Source of the DNA: Ignavibacteriota bacterium
GTDB taxonomy: Bacteria; Bacteroidota; Ignavibacteria; Ignavibacteriales; Melioribacteraceae
Assembly: GCA_016708125.1 (NCBI GenBank)
Contig: JADJGF010000001.1
Span: forward strand, 2,750,001 to 2,814,000
DNA length: 64,000 nt
Direction of reading: 5' to 3'
A program made the translations under genes and the position numbers. A model generated the notes under the pieces. It worked only from the letters and a program-made list of their open reading frames with translations. It ran no database searches and was not told the DNA's origin. Below are positions 18,800 through 28,668 of this stretch, piece after piece. The first letter of the stretch is position 1. Each line of letters begins with the position of its first letter.

Positions 18800-20353
18800 A
18801 TGGATGTGAGATCACAAATAGCAATGGTATTTCATCTAGATAAATGTATAGGATGCCACACTTGTTCGATTGCATGTAAAAATATTTGGACAGACAGGAA
18901 GGGTGCTGAATATATGTGGTGGAACAACGTTGAAACTAAACCCGGAACTGGTTACCCAACCAAATGGGAAGATCAAGACATTTATAAGGGTGGATGGAAG
19001 AGAAATGGTAATGATAAAATAAATCTTCGCGGATCAGGGAAGTTAAAAGGGTTACTTAATATTTTTCACAATCCTTATTTGCCGGTACTTGATGATTATT
19101 ATGAACCTTGGACATATAAGTATTTGGACCTAATAGAATCTCCTGCAAGCAATGATCAGCCTACTGCTGTACCTATCTCGCTGGTTACTGGAAAACAGAT
19201 TGATATAAAAGGAGGACCAAATTGGGATGATGATTTAAGCGGTACACTAGAATATGCCCGTCAGGATCCCAATTTAGAGAATTTAACAGAAGCTGAATGT
19301 GAAGCAATGTTTCAATTGGAAAAAATGGCTATGTTTTATTTACCAAGAATTTGCAATCATTGTTTAAATCCTGCTTGTGTTGCATCTTGTCCATCCGGCG
19401 CAATTTACAAAAGAGGTGAAGACGGCATAGTTCTAATAAATCAAAAAGTCTGCCGTGCATGGAGAATGTGTGTTTCAGCTTGTCCGTACAAAAAATCTTT
19501 CTATAACTGGAATACTGGGAAATCAGAAAAGTGTATTTTATGTTATCCCCGATTAGAAGCTGGATATGCCCCTGCATGCATGCATTCGTGTGTGGGAAGA
19601 ATTCGCTATTTAGGAGTTTTGTTATATGATGCAGAAAAAATTGAAGCCGCAGCTTCAGTACCTGAAAACGAATTGATAAATAGTCAGCTTGATCTTATTC
19701 TTGATCCGTATGACGAACAAGTAATTCAATTTGCACAGAAAAACGGAATTGCGGATTCAACTTTAAAAGCTGCACAAACTTCACCAATCTATAAATTTGT
19801 TAAAAAATGGGGTATGGCACTTCCGCTACATGCAGAATACCGAACTTTGCCAATGCTATTTTATGTTCCTCCAATGATGCCTATTATGGCATCGTTAACA
19901 GAAACCGATAATTCAACGCAGGCAGAGAAACTTGATCCTATTGCAAAATTTTGGAATAAACATTACAAATATAACACTAGTTCAAACTCTATAATTCAAA
20001 CTATTGATCAAGCTAGATTTCCTATTAAATATATGGCAAATTTATTTGGTACGGGAAATGAAGAAAAATTAATTCAAGTACTTAAAAAACAATTAGCTGT
20101 TAGGATTCATCGCAGACACATAACTGTTGGTGATATTAATGCGGAATTAGCAAGAGTTTCCTTAACAGAAGTAAACTTAAACGAAGAAACTGCAGATGAC
20201 ATATATCGATTAACATCCCTTGCCAAATTTGAAGATAGATTCAATATTCCACCAGCGCATCGTGAACAAGCAATCGAAATGATGGAATTTACAGGTGATG
20301 TAAAAGGATCAACTGGATTTGGTTTTAGAGAGATTCCACAGAGAGGACTTTAA
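18800..20353 (+). CDS. narH: Respiratory nitrate reductase, beta (iron-sulfur) subunit
   Basis: The electron-transfer subunit carrying four Fe-S clusters between NarI haems and NarG. It has 517 residues (E. coli 512). The four cysteine groups are visible: CIGCHTCSIAC (16, 19, 22, 26, same numbering as E. coli), CNHCLNPACVASCPSG, CRAWRMCVSACPYKK (Trp in place of one cysteine, the mark of the [3Fe-4S] cluster) and KCILCYPRLEAG with CMHSCVGR. The PEYRTLP-like segment AEYRTLPML is also conserved. The stop codon overlaps the narJ start by one base (TAATG), so translation is coupled. Confidence 0.98.
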   Translation: MDVRSQIAMVFHLDKCIGCHTCSIACKNIWTDRKGAEYMWWNNVETKPGTGYPTKWEDQDIYKGGWKRNGNDKINLRGSGKLKGLLNIFHNPYLPVLDDYYEPWTYKYLDLIESPASNDQPTAVPISLVTGKQIDIKGGPNWDDDLSGTLEYARQDPNLENLTEAECEAMFQLEKMAMFYLPRICNHCLNPACVASCPSGAIYKRGEDGIVLINQKVCRAWRMCVSACPYKKSFYNWNTGKSEKCILCYPRLEAGYAPACMHSCVGRIRYLGVLLYDAEKIEAAASVPENELINSQLDLILDPYDEQVIQFAQKNGIADSTLKAAQTSPIYKFVKKWGMALPLHAEYRTLPMLFYVPPMMPIMASLTETDNSTQAEKLDPIAKFWNKHYKYNTSSNSIIQTIDQARFPIKYMANLFGTGNEEKLIQVLKKQLAVRIHRRHITVGDINAELARVSLTEVNLNEETADDIYRLTSLAKFEDRFNIPPAHREQAIEMMEFTGDVKGSTGFGFREIPQRGL

Positions 20354-21024
20354 TGTTAAATAGAGAAGCTTTAAAAAGTTATGAGATTTATGCTGATGTG
20401 TTTTCATATCCTGAAAGTTCCTTGATTGAAAAAATTGAAAAGGTTCAAGAATATTTAACTATTAAATATCCAGAAGCTTCAAAAATTTTTAATAACTTTT
20501 GTGATTTTTCAAAAATTATTAATAAAAAATCTTGGGAAGAAATCTACACACGTTCCTTTGATGTTCAGGCATTAACTACTCTTGATCTTGGATACGTGCT
20601 TTTTGGTGATGATTATAAAAGAGGGGAGTTGCTTGTTAATTTGAGTAAAGAGCATAAAAAAGCCGGAAATGAATGTGGGAATGAATTAGCTGATCATTTA
20701 CCAAACGTAATAAAGTTAATGCCAAAATTGGAAAATGAAGAATTACTTGAAGATATTATTTCATATATTCTTTATCCAGCTTTAAAAAAAATTGAATCGG
20801 AATTTGATTTAATACACATTGAAAAAAAAAGAAATATTTATCAAAAACATCATAAAACATTGATAGATCATGATAAATCTTATAGCTTAATATACATTTA
20901 CACTATTAAAACATTACTACTTATGCTGCATAATGATTTTCCTGAACTTACTGTAGATCGGATATTTGATAATAATTACACTCATCAAATTACAAAGGAA
21001 TTGTCTATAGAAAAATTAAGGTAA
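20353..21024 (+). CDS. narJ: Nitrate reductase assembly chaperone
   Basis: A 223-residue, mostly helical cytoplasmic protein of the NarJ/TorD family, which binds apo-NarG and allows cofactor insertion before membrane docking. Family features visible are YADVFSYPE near the N-terminus, LDLGYVLFGDDYKRGELLVNLS in two halves, and ELADHLPNVIKLM, all common to NarJ. Position between narH and narI, with a one-base overlap upstream and a 5-bp gap downstream, fixes the assignment. Confidence 0.95.
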   Translation: MLNREALKSYEIYADVFSYPESSLIEKIEKVQEYLTIKYPEASKIFNNFCDFSKIINKKSWEEIYTRSFDVQALTTLDLGYVLFGDDYKRGELLVNLSKEHKKAGNECGNELADHLPNVIKLMPKLENEELLEDIISYILYPALKKIESEFDLIHIEKKRNIYQKHHKTLIDHDKSYSLIYIYTIKTLLLMLHNDFPELTVDRIFDNNYTHQITKELSIEKLR

Positions 21025-21029
21025 CTTAA

Positions 21030-21758
21030 ATGAATATATTTAATATTATTTTTTTTATTGTTTTACCATACGCAGCTCTGTTGCTGTTTTTTGTTGGAAC
21101 AATCTATAAATATAAAGCGACAAAGTTTAAATTCTCATCGTTATCGTCTCAATTTTTGGAAACAAGAAAATTATACTGGGGATCTGTACCTTTTCATTGG
21201 GGGATTTTGTTTTTATTCTTTGGACACTTAACAGCATTTTTATTTCCATCTTCAATTTTAGCTTGGAATCAAATGCCCGCAAGATTGATAATCCTTGAAA
21301 TATCAGCTTTCACTGGGGGAATACTTACACTAGTCGGCTTAAGTAATTTATTTTATAGAAGAATATCAGATGCCCGATTGAGAAAAGTTACTAATATTAT
21401 GGACATCATTTTAGAATTACTATTATTATCTCAAATATTTTTTGGACTTTGGGTTGCTTATTCTAATAGATGGGGTTCGTCTTGGTTCGCCACTATACTT
21501 TCACCGTATCTAAGATCAATATTTACTTTTTATCCTAATATAGATGCAGTTGCAATGCTTCCTTTTATAGTTCAGCTACACATAATAATTGCATTTTTTA
21601 TTTTTTTGATAATTCCATTTACTCGTTTGGTACATTTACTTGTTTTTCCATTAAGTTATTTATGGCGACCTTATCAAAAAGTTATTTGGAACTGGGACAG
21701 AAAGAATGTTAGAAATCCCAAATCAAGTTGGAATATAAATAAACCTAAAAATAATTAA
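21030..21758 (+). CDS. narI: Respiratory nitrate reductase, gamma (cytochrome b) subunit
   Basis: The membrane subunit that oxidises quinol and passes electrons through two b-type haems to NarH. It has 242 residues and five hydrophobic helices. The four haem ligands are at His56, His66, His184 and His202 (E. coli 56, 66, 187, 205) in VPFHWGILFLFFGHL and VQLHIIIAFF...RLVH. The N-terminus lacks a cleavable signal. It completes a full narGHJI set. Confidence 0.97.
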   Translation: MNIFNIIFFIVLPYAALLLFFVGTIYKYKATKFKFSSLSSQFLETRKLYWGSVPFHWGILFLFFGHLTAFLFPSSILAWNQMPARLIILEISAFTGGILTLVGLSNLFYRRISDARLRKVTNIMDIILELLLLSQIFFGLWVAYSNRWGSSWFATILSPYLRSIFTFYPNIDAVAMLPFIVQLHIIIAFFIFLIIPFTRLVHLLVFPLSYLWRPYQKVIWNWDRKNVRNPKSSWNINKPKNN

Positions 21759-21916
21759 TGATATTTATATGAAGTCTGAAATTTTTGATCTGAAAAAGTA
21801 TTTATCAAGAAAGATAGATGAACGAAAACACATTTGGGTTATTTGATAAATTCATTTTTGAATTCTAATAAATTTGAGAATTGTTGAGTAATGCTAACTT
21901 CTAGGACATACAAAAT

Positions 21917-23407
21917 ATGATCGAAAATTCAATTAAGAAATCATATCAAATTTTGTTTGTAAATACGTTTGCATTTATGATTTGTTTTGCTGCATGGACA
22001 ATAAACGGCGTATTAGTAACATTCCTTGTGGAAACTGGAACATATAATTGGAATAGTGTTCAGGTGGGTTGGTTACTTGGGCTTCCAATTTTATCTGGTT
22101 CTATATTTAGATTTCCCGTTGGAATGTTGACAGACAAGTATGGAGGAAGAATTGTATTCAGCGCATTGCTGTTCTTTTGCAGCATCCCAATGTTTCTATT
22201 AAGTGTTGCAAACAGTTTTGAAGTGTTTGCGTTTCTAAGCTTTCTTTTTGGACTTACTGGCGCTAGCTTTGCAAGTGGAATTGCTTTTACTTCTTTATGG
22301 TTTACCAAAGACAAACAGGGAACTGCATTAGGAATTTTTGGAGTGGGTAATATTGGAACCGCTTTAACAGTACTATTTGCCCCAAGTCTTTTAGAGATAT
22401 TGACTGAAAATAATACTTTCATTGAAGGTTGGAGAACGTTACCAAAAATTTATTCGGTGATCTTAGCTTTTACTGGTATTCTTTTCGTTGTTTTTACACA
22501 AAACAAATTTCCGAATAAAAGGAAATCATTTAAAGAATTATTCGATCCATTAAAAAATATACGGCCATGGAGATTTGGTTTGTATTATTTTTTAGTATTT
22601 GGGTGTTTTGTAGCTTTTTCTCAATGGCTTATTCCATATTACGTCAATGCTTATTATCTTCCGCTAGTTACAGCTGGTTTTTTAACATCTCTCTTTAGTG
22701 TTCCAGCAGGGCTATTCCGAGCACTTGGGGGTTGGCTCTCTGATATGTTTGGTGCGCGAAAAGTAATGTATGGTGTATTCGGAGCATCAATTATTTTATC
22801 TTTTCTTTTAATTTTTCCAAGAATGGAAATCTATTCGCCAGGATATGGGGTAATTGCAAATAGAGATGGTAAGATAACAAGGGTAGAAGAAAACTTTATT
22901 GAAATAGATGGAACCAAAGTTGAGTTTATGAAAAAAGGTGTTAAGCCCCATCATGAAAATAATAATATGATAGTTTTACCAAAAATTGAATCGTGGCAGG
23001 AACCAGTTGTTTCAATTGGAAAAGTAGTCAAGAGAAAGGAACTTATTGCTAGGGGAGTTACAAGAATTTTCTTCCAGGCAAATGTTTGGATTTTTACTGG
23101 ATTAGTTTTTTTAATAGGGATTGCGTGGGGAATTGGAATGGGAGGTGTTTACAAGTTCATTCCGGAGTATTTTCCAAATGAAGTTGGTGTAGTTGGTGGT
23201 GCTATTGGAGTTCTAGGCGGTTTGGGTGGATTCTTCTTCCCGATCGTTTTTGGATATACTTTTACTCTCACAGGAATATGGACTTCAAGTTGGTTTCTTG
23301 TTTTAGTTCTATCAATTATTTGTTTTAGTTGGTTTACTTCAGTTGTTACAAAAATGCTTAATAGTAATTTACCGGAACTTACAAGTAAGTTTGAATCAGC
23401 AGGTTAA
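21917..23407 (+). CDS. narK: Nitrate/nitrite transporter (MFS, NarK type) with periplasmic insert
   Basis: A 496-residue major facilitator protein with twelve membrane helices. The nitrate signature is present in helices 4-5 (GIAFTSLWFTKDKQGTALG, then FGVGNIGTAL) and repeated in the second half (GIGMGGVYKFIPEYFP, GGLGGFFFPIVFG). Arginines in the helix 2 and 8 regions (FRFPVGMLTDKYGG, FRALGGWLSDMFGA) are those expected for substrate binding. Between helix 9 and helix 10, on the periplasmic side, lies an insert of about 85 residues (301-386) that is absent from E. coli NarK (463 residues). It lies 158 bp after narI on the same strand and probably imports nitrate and exports nitrite. Confidence 0.94.
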   Translation: MIENSIKKSYQILFVNTFAFMICFAAWTINGVLVTFLVETGTYNWNSVQVGWLLGLPILSGSIFRFPVGMLTDKYGGRIVFSALLFFCSIPMFLLSVANSFEVFAFLSFLFGLTGASFASGIAFTSLWFTKDKQGTALGIFGVGNIGTALTVLFAPSLLEILTENNTFIEGWRTLPKIYSVILAFTGILFVVFTQNKFPNKRKSFKELFDPLKNIRPWRFGLYYFLVFGCFVAFSQWLIPYYVNAYYLPLVTAGFLTSLFSVPAGLFRALGGWLSDMFGARKVMYGVFGASIILSFLLIFPRMEIYSPGYGVIANRDGKITRVEENFIEIDGTKVEFMKKGVKPHHENNNMIVLPKIESWQEPVVSIGKVVKRKELIARGVTRIFFQANVWIFTGLVFLIGIAWGIGMGGVYKFIPEYFPNEVGVVGGAIGVLGGLGGFFFPIVFGYTFTLTGIWTSSWFLVLVLSIICFSWFTSVVTKMLNSNLPELTSKFESAG

Positions 23408-24440
23408 GTAACTTATGTTCTTTGAAATTTTGGTTAATAAAAATAAAAAATAATTTTTTTTTGAAGAAAAGTCACTTTATACTTATTGTTTAAATGTAAA
23501 AAATTTTAATTTCTATTTACATTGAGCTCATTAATCCAGAAAAAGTTAAACTCGATGTTTATATAAATATAATTCAATGTAAATATAATATTCTGGAACT
23601 TTGTCAAAAATACAACTTAATTGATTTATCCATATTAAATGTACAAGATTTATACAAGCCAAGAGACGAAACTACTAACCAATAAAGTGGATTATATTTT
23701 AATGGGTATCTTTCATAATATGCCGCCCATTAACAAAAAATGATAAGGGTATCCACATGTTTCTTTTACTAAGTAATATGTTGTAAATCTCTTTAATAAG
23801 GGTAAGATCAATTCTTGAAAAGGAGCCTGTTCAGTACTCGTAATTAACCAAGAACCACATACCAAGTGCTAAAAATTAATTAGTAATTTTTGTGGGTGCA
23901 TTTAATGATTTGTTATTAGTGTATTTAATAATGCAATGATTGTTTTGCCACTCTGCAAATAGACAAAAGATAAAAGGATTTTGAATTAAACTTGGTTTGC
24001 TTTCATTAATCATCATTCTATAAAAGATTGAATATTTTAGTTCTCAAGAATACAAAAAATTTGATTCCAAGTAGTAAAAATGCAGAATTATTTTTTGTCA
24101 ATTATCATGAATTTACTATCAAAAAACAAGAATCGTTAATCAAAGTTATTGGACAAATTCCAAATTATGATCAATTAAATATACAAAAATTGTTCTTGGT
24201 TGAATAAAATCCAACCAAAACGATTTTATAAATATTTTAATCTAAAGAAAAAATATACATTTAAAATGATTTAGGTTGTCTTTGTAGTTAAAAAATAAAA
24301 TTGACATTGGTTTTTGAAATACGAATTATACTCAACAAATTATAGCTGTTCCAATTTTCGATTAATTTATTACTTTAGATTCACTTTATTTTGGCTATTA
24401 CTTAATTATCAATTTCAAAACAAAATGATTTGGAGCATTT
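23408..24440. other. 1-kb gap with two short protein-like remnants
   Basis: No intact gene is recognised. Two stretches read like protein without a normal start: 23500-23685 (61 residues, includes LELCQKYNLIDLSILNVQD, no start codon) and 24010-24207 (65 residues, includes AELFFVNYHEFTIKKQESL; TTG 24028 is the only start). They have a normal residue mix, unlike random AT-rich frames, and suggest decayed genes. Near the end, TTGACA (24301) and TATACT (24327) are 20 bp apart and could be a poor promoter for the next gene. Confidence 0.4.
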
Positions 24441-24872
24441 ATGAATACATATCTTTCGTTAAAAAAATGGTTTGAAAAAAATATAGATACAGCTTTTTCT
24501 CTAATACGAATATTTGTGGGTTTTGCTCTATTTGTACGGGGAATAATACTTTTTGTTGAACCTTCGGTTTTTACAAAATTGACTGGATCAGATCAATGGT
24601 ATTGGTGGTATTCCTATGTAATTGTAATACATATAATTGGTGGAGTGTTATTAGGAATAGGTTTATTAACTCGTTTATCTGCTTTACTTCAAATTCCAGT
24701 TTTATTAGGTGCAATTTTATTATTCCATTTAAAAGAAGGATTAGCACGCGTTGAACAATCTCTTGAACTTTCAACATTAGTTTTGGTGCTTTTAGTGATT
24801 TTCTTTCTGTTTGGTTCTGGAATTCTATCAGTTGATTCTTACTTAGAAAAAAGAAAAGTAAAACCATATTAG
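24441..24872 (+). CDS. DoxX-family membrane protein
   Basis: A 143-residue protein with four hydrophobic helices and the DoxX pattern: an N-terminal RIFVGFALFVRGIILF helix, then HIIGGVLLGIGLLTRLSALL. Family knowledge: DoxX-like proteins are small membrane proteins linked to quinone/redox and sulfur or oxidative-stress metabolism, mostly without a defined reaction. It precedes the RIC and hemerythrin genes with a 44-bp gap, and the three together probably form one stress operon linked to nitrate respiration. Confidence 0.8.
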   Translation: MNTYLSLKKWFEKNIDTAFSLIRIFVGFALFVRGIILFVEPSVFTKLTGSDQWYWWYSYVIVIHIIGGVLLGIGLLTRLSALLQIPVLLGAILLFHLKEGLARVEQSLELSTLVLVLLVIFFLFGSGILSVDSYLEKRKVKPY

Positions 24873-24916
24873 ATTAAATTTTATTAAATATTAATAATTT
24901 ATTTATAAAGGAAAAA

Positions 24917-25666
24917 ATGAACAATATAATAGATTTAAAATCTACTATTGGCGAAATAGTAAAAGATAATTATAAAACTGCTGAAGTATTCAAGAAATAT
25001 AATATTGATTTTTGCTGCGGTGGAAATAAGACAATTTCTGAAGTCTGCAATGATAAAAACCTTAAAGTTGTAGAATTATCAAAAGAATTGGAGAAGAAAA
25101 TTTTTCAATCGGTTGAGAGTGTACAAAACTATAAGGAATGGGAAATTGGCTTTTTAACAGACTATATAATTAATATTCATCATAAATACGTAAAAGAAAA
25201 TATACCTATTCTAACTGAATTTACTAATAAAATTGCCAAAGTTCATGGTGATTCTCATCCTGAATTATTTAAGATTGAAGAATATTTTAATGATGCATCT
25301 GAAGAACTACAGCATCACCTAATGAAAGAAGAACGGATTTTATTCCCCTATATATTTTCTCTTTCAAATGCACAAAAGAATAATACAAAAATTGATCCAT
25401 CACCTTTTGGTACTGTTCGTAATCCTATTTCAATGATGATTATGGAACATGAAAATGCTGGAAATCTACTTAAAAAAATACGCGCAATAACAAATAATTA
25501 TGAATTGCCTGAAGATGCATGTAATACTTACAATATAACATTCAAAAAACTTGATGAATTTGAAAATGATTTACATTTACACATTCATTTGGAAAATAAC
25601 ATTTTATTTCCCAAGGCAATTTTTCTCGAGGAAAATTTAGTTGGTAATTTATCAAGGATTTATTAA
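24917..25666 (+). CDS. ric: Iron-sulfur cluster repair di-iron protein (RIC/ScdA/YtfE)
   Basis: A 249-residue protein that repairs Fe-S clusters damaged by nitric oxide or oxidants. Residues 1-60 are the ScdA N-terminal domain with the CCGG motif (Cys33-Cys34 in IDFCCGGNKT). The rest is a hemerythrin-like four-helix bundle with His/Glu ligands visible in NIHHKYVKENIP, HGDSHPE, HHLMKEERILFPY, MMEHENAG and HLHLENNILFP. AAGGAAAAA precedes ATG 24917. Placement just after narGHJIK fits a need to cope with NO formed from nitrite. Sure of the family; the role here is inference from context. Confidence 0.92.
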   Translation: MNNIIDLKSTIGEIVKDNYKTAEVFKKYNIDFCCGGNKTISEVCNDKNLKVVELSKELEKKIFQSVESVQNYKEWEIGFLTDYIINIHHKYVKENIPILTEFTNKIAKVHGDSHPELFKIEEYFNDASEELQHHLMKEERILFPYIFSLSNAQKNNTKIDPSPFGTVRNPISMMIMEHENAGNLLKKIRAITNNYELPEDACNTYNITFKKLDEFENDLHLHIHLENNILFPKAIFLEENLVGNLSRIY

Positions 25667-25713
25667 TAAATATTTTTTAAATAATCATTAAAAGATAAAT
25701 AAGAGTGCAGTAA

Positions 25714-26343
25714 ATGAATAACCTAGGTTCAGAAAAAATACAGAAAATTGTCGATAAAAATTCTGAAGAAGAATTTTCTCCAATGAATCCACCCGATGCT
25801 TATAACCCTCCTAATTCACAACCAATTTTATATGATAAACTTCATCCCTTATTACAAGAATTGGTAGATGAGCATAAATTATTTGATAAGATTCTTGATA
25901 AATTTGAAGTGGCTTTACATAATTGGAAAAGTGAAAATTGGATTTTTAATGAAAATATAAATATTAGTTTCAGAAATTTTTTTGAATTTATGGATCATAC
26001 AATTCCTTTGCATAATCAGAAAGAAGAACGAGAGGTTTTTCCCTTTGTTAAGAGGCTGATGATAGAAAAAAAGGAGTATAATTTTGTAAATTCCTCTTAT
26101 ACCGGAATAGATATACTTGAAGATGAACACTTAAAGGTTGCTCAAGCAGCTGCAGTTGTTTTTAATTTTCTTGGGTTAGGCTCTCAACTTCCGGATGAAA
26201 AATCAAGGAATATTACTTTCCAAGTTGTCTTTGATCAAGGTAGAGCAATTATTGAAACGATGAAATTGCACATTTATCGTGAGGAAAATATAATATTTAG
26301 CGACGCAAATTTCTATCTTCAACAAAAAGGAAATATTAAATGA
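25714..26343 (+). CDS. Hemerythrin-like di-iron protein
   Basis: A 209-residue cytoplasmic protein with a Pro-rich N-terminal ~45 residues and a hemerythrin HHE bundle: LVDEHKLFDKIL, DHTIPLHNQKEEREVFPF, EDEHLKVAQAA and KLHIYREENIIF supply the His and Glu iron ligands. It follows ric by 47 bp. It may sense or bind O2/NO or store iron for the repair protein; the exact role is unknown. It lacks the cysteine-containing N-terminal domain of RIC, so it is not a second RIC. Confidence 0.87.
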   Translation: MNNLGSEKIQKIVDKNSEEEFSPMNPPDAYNPPNSQPILYDKLHPLLQELVDEHKLFDKILDKFEVALHNWKSENWIFNENINISFRNFFEFMDHTIPLHNQKEEREVFPFVKRLMIEKKEYNFVNSSYTGIDILEDEHLKVAQAAAVVFNFLGLGSQLPDEKSRNITFQVVFDQGRAIIETMKLHIYREENIIFSDANFYLQQKGNIK

Positions 26344-26490
26344 ATTAATAAAAATTAATTTAATATTTCAATAATCATTCAAAATTTATCAATTATTTTA
26401 TGATTTATTTATAGTTATCAACGCTGCAATAATTGAAAAATTTTTACGGTTAATCATTGACAATCTGTTTTAAAATACAATGGAGGTACC

Positions 26491-28113
26491 GTGAATAAAT
26501 TTATCCTTTTTTATATTTTAATAGCATTTTTAATCATTTCTTGTAAAATAGATTCACCCACTGAAACCAGAATTGAAGAATCATATCAAATAATTAGTGC
26601 ACTACAAGGCGGAGAAATAACCATTAAGGATGAAATTAAGTTACAAATCCCTGCAGGTGCATTAAAAGAAGATACAAGAATAACACTAACTTCATTACCC
26701 AGCTCACAAATGCACGAATGGTGTATTAAATCAGTACATTTGGAACCTGATGGTCTAACATTAGAGAAACCTGCAAAACTTAGCTTTTCATTACCAGATA
26801 ATTGGCCTTCAGATCACAATCCACTGATATATGTTTCATTTACTGAAAATGCATCTGAGTATTTTGATATGGGTATTTGTGCAGAAATTGTTACTGATGA
26901 AGAGAAATTATCAGCTCAAACTGAAATAAATCATTTCAGCAAATACGGAGTGATTGCAAATTGTCATAAAGGAACTTTAACTTTTCTGCTTGATAATTTT
27001 ATAAAAAGAGGATGTGTTGCAGATTCAGCATGGAAAAGTGTGAAAGAGAAATTTCCCAATACAAATACAGATATAAATTCTAATCCATTGACAGGCCATC
27101 AAACTCTGCAAGCATTTTTACTTACACATTTCAATGATATTGGCGGATTGAATGCAAATGAATTAACTAGTAAGAAGTGGGATGAGTTAGTAGCATACAT
27201 TAAAGCAGAAAATAAACAAGTGGTTGCGTTATTTACAAGAGATATGTGGGGAAACAATGATGCTAAAGGAATTTACGGTAACGTTCCACATAGTGCAGTA
27301 ATAGAAGTAAGAAATGGAAAAATAAAGCTTAGAAATAGTGTTAGTACTGATGAAAAAATTTTAATTAAACTAAGAGAATTAAATGGTGAAAATGTTTTAT
27401 GGTATCCAAAAGGTAATGAGGAATTAACTTCGGAATCATTTGATATATTCAGAAATATGAAATCTGGAAAGGCATTGGAGCTGGAATTGAGTAATTATTC
27501 GGAATTATTTATTAATTGGCCAAATGAATCACTTAGGTTAAAACCATGGACTGCTGTACGTTTTTATGTGGCAAAGTTACCTGAAAATTCTAATCCGTGT
27601 ATTACTTCCAATTTGAATTTTAAGGTAGCAGCAATAGAAATATATGTAAAAGGTTTTCTTCAAAGAACAGACTCGAATAGTACTTACGAAGATCCTTATT
27701 ATATAAACTATAAGACCACATATAACAATCAAAATGGAAACATAATTGGAAATGTATTTAGTTCAGTATGGGATACATCATACAATGATGGTATTGGTGA
27801 AGTTAAAATTACTGGAAGTATAAATATTGAATTCAGTAATGATTTTGATAAAATCATCAGTTACAAAGAAGAGGAGCACCGAGATTTTTATTCAAGTTGG
27901 CGTATTGACGATTACAAAATAGAAGTAAAAGATATACCTTATTTATTTGAAACCTCAAATTCTATTAAATTTGGTACTAATCGAGGTATTAACAACTGTC
28001 AGAAAATTTTAACTTGGAACTACAGTGTTGTATGGACTGGACAAATGTCAGCAGTCTTAAACAGATTTGAATGCGATGAGAATAGTAATATTTCAATTGG
28101 GTTGTTCGAATGA
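26491..28113 (+). CDS. Lipoprotein with ZU5-like domain
   Basis: A 540-residue outer-membrane or surface lipoprotein starting at GTG 26491, chosen because GGAGG (26482-26486) sits five bases upstream and the signal peptide follows at once. The lipobox is FLIISC (Cys17). Residues ~38-150 resemble a ZU5 domain: GGEITIKDEIKLQIPAGAL, then VHLEPDGLTLEKPAKLSFSLP. The remainder has no motif I recognise. The function is unknown. It stands alone on the + strand before a large gap. Confidence 0.75.
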   Translation: MNKFILFYILIAFLIISCKIDSPTETRIEESYQIISALQGGEITIKDEIKLQIPAGALKEDTRITLTSLPSSQMHEWCIKSVHLEPDGLTLEKPAKLSFSLPDNWPSDHNPLIYVSFTENASEYFDMGICAEIVTDEEKLSAQTEINHFSKYGVIANCHKGTLTFLLDNFIKRGCVADSAWKSVKEKFPNTNTDINSNPLTGHQTLQAFLLTHFNDIGGLNANELTSKKWDELVAYIKAENKQVVALFTRDMWGNNDAKGIYGNVPHSAVIEVRNGKIKLRNSVSTDEKILIKLRELNGENVLWYPKGNEELTSESFDIFRNMKSGKALELELSNYSELFINWPNESLRLKPWTAVRFYVAKLPENSNPCITSNLNFKVAAIEIYVKGFLQRTDSNSTYEDPYYINYKTTYNNQNGNIIGNVFSSVWDTSYNDGIGEVKITGSINIEFSNDFDKIISYKEEEHRDFYSSWRIDDYKIEVKDIPYLFETSNSIKFGTNRGINNCQKILTWNYSVVWTGQMSAVLNRFECDENSNISIGLFE

Positions 28114-28668
28114 GAGTCAGAACAAAAATGTTGTGATATTAATATTTTAATTTCTAGTAAGTTGTGAAATAGTCCTGTTTAATTTTAGATGAGATTGGGG
28201 ATTAATGCTTTTAAGATAAGAAAACAAGTAGAAATATTTTTCCCAGCACTTTAGATCAAATTTAATAAATAAAAGATAAATAATTATGAAATCTTTTATA
28301 TTTATAAAAAATAAATTTATAAATATTTAATGCCTCGAGAGTGTAAAGTTTATTGTGTAAATGGAAAATTGAGTTATTAAAAATCATGAAATCTTTCCTT
28401 AAAGTAAATCGAAAAATTGGAAAGAATACGAGCCCAGTTTTGAATTGGTAAAGTCCATTTTTTAGATAAATCTCTATAAGCTAAGTATAACATTTTGGTA
28501 TTGTCGTTTTTGTATTTTTTTTTAAGTTGTTGGAATTAAAAAAACCTTGGTTTTTTTGGTAATAAAATTAAGCTTATGATATTTTGATAAAATTGTTGAA
28601 TGAAATATGAAGAGAAAAAATATAAATATTTTGAGAAATTGTGTGTAGTAGTTGTGTAGATAAAAAAT

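Noticed and set aside
21769..21846. 25-codon ORF between narI and narK starting ATG AAG TCT
   Set aside because: Too short, no ribosome site and no recognisable motif; could be a remnant but nothing supports translation.
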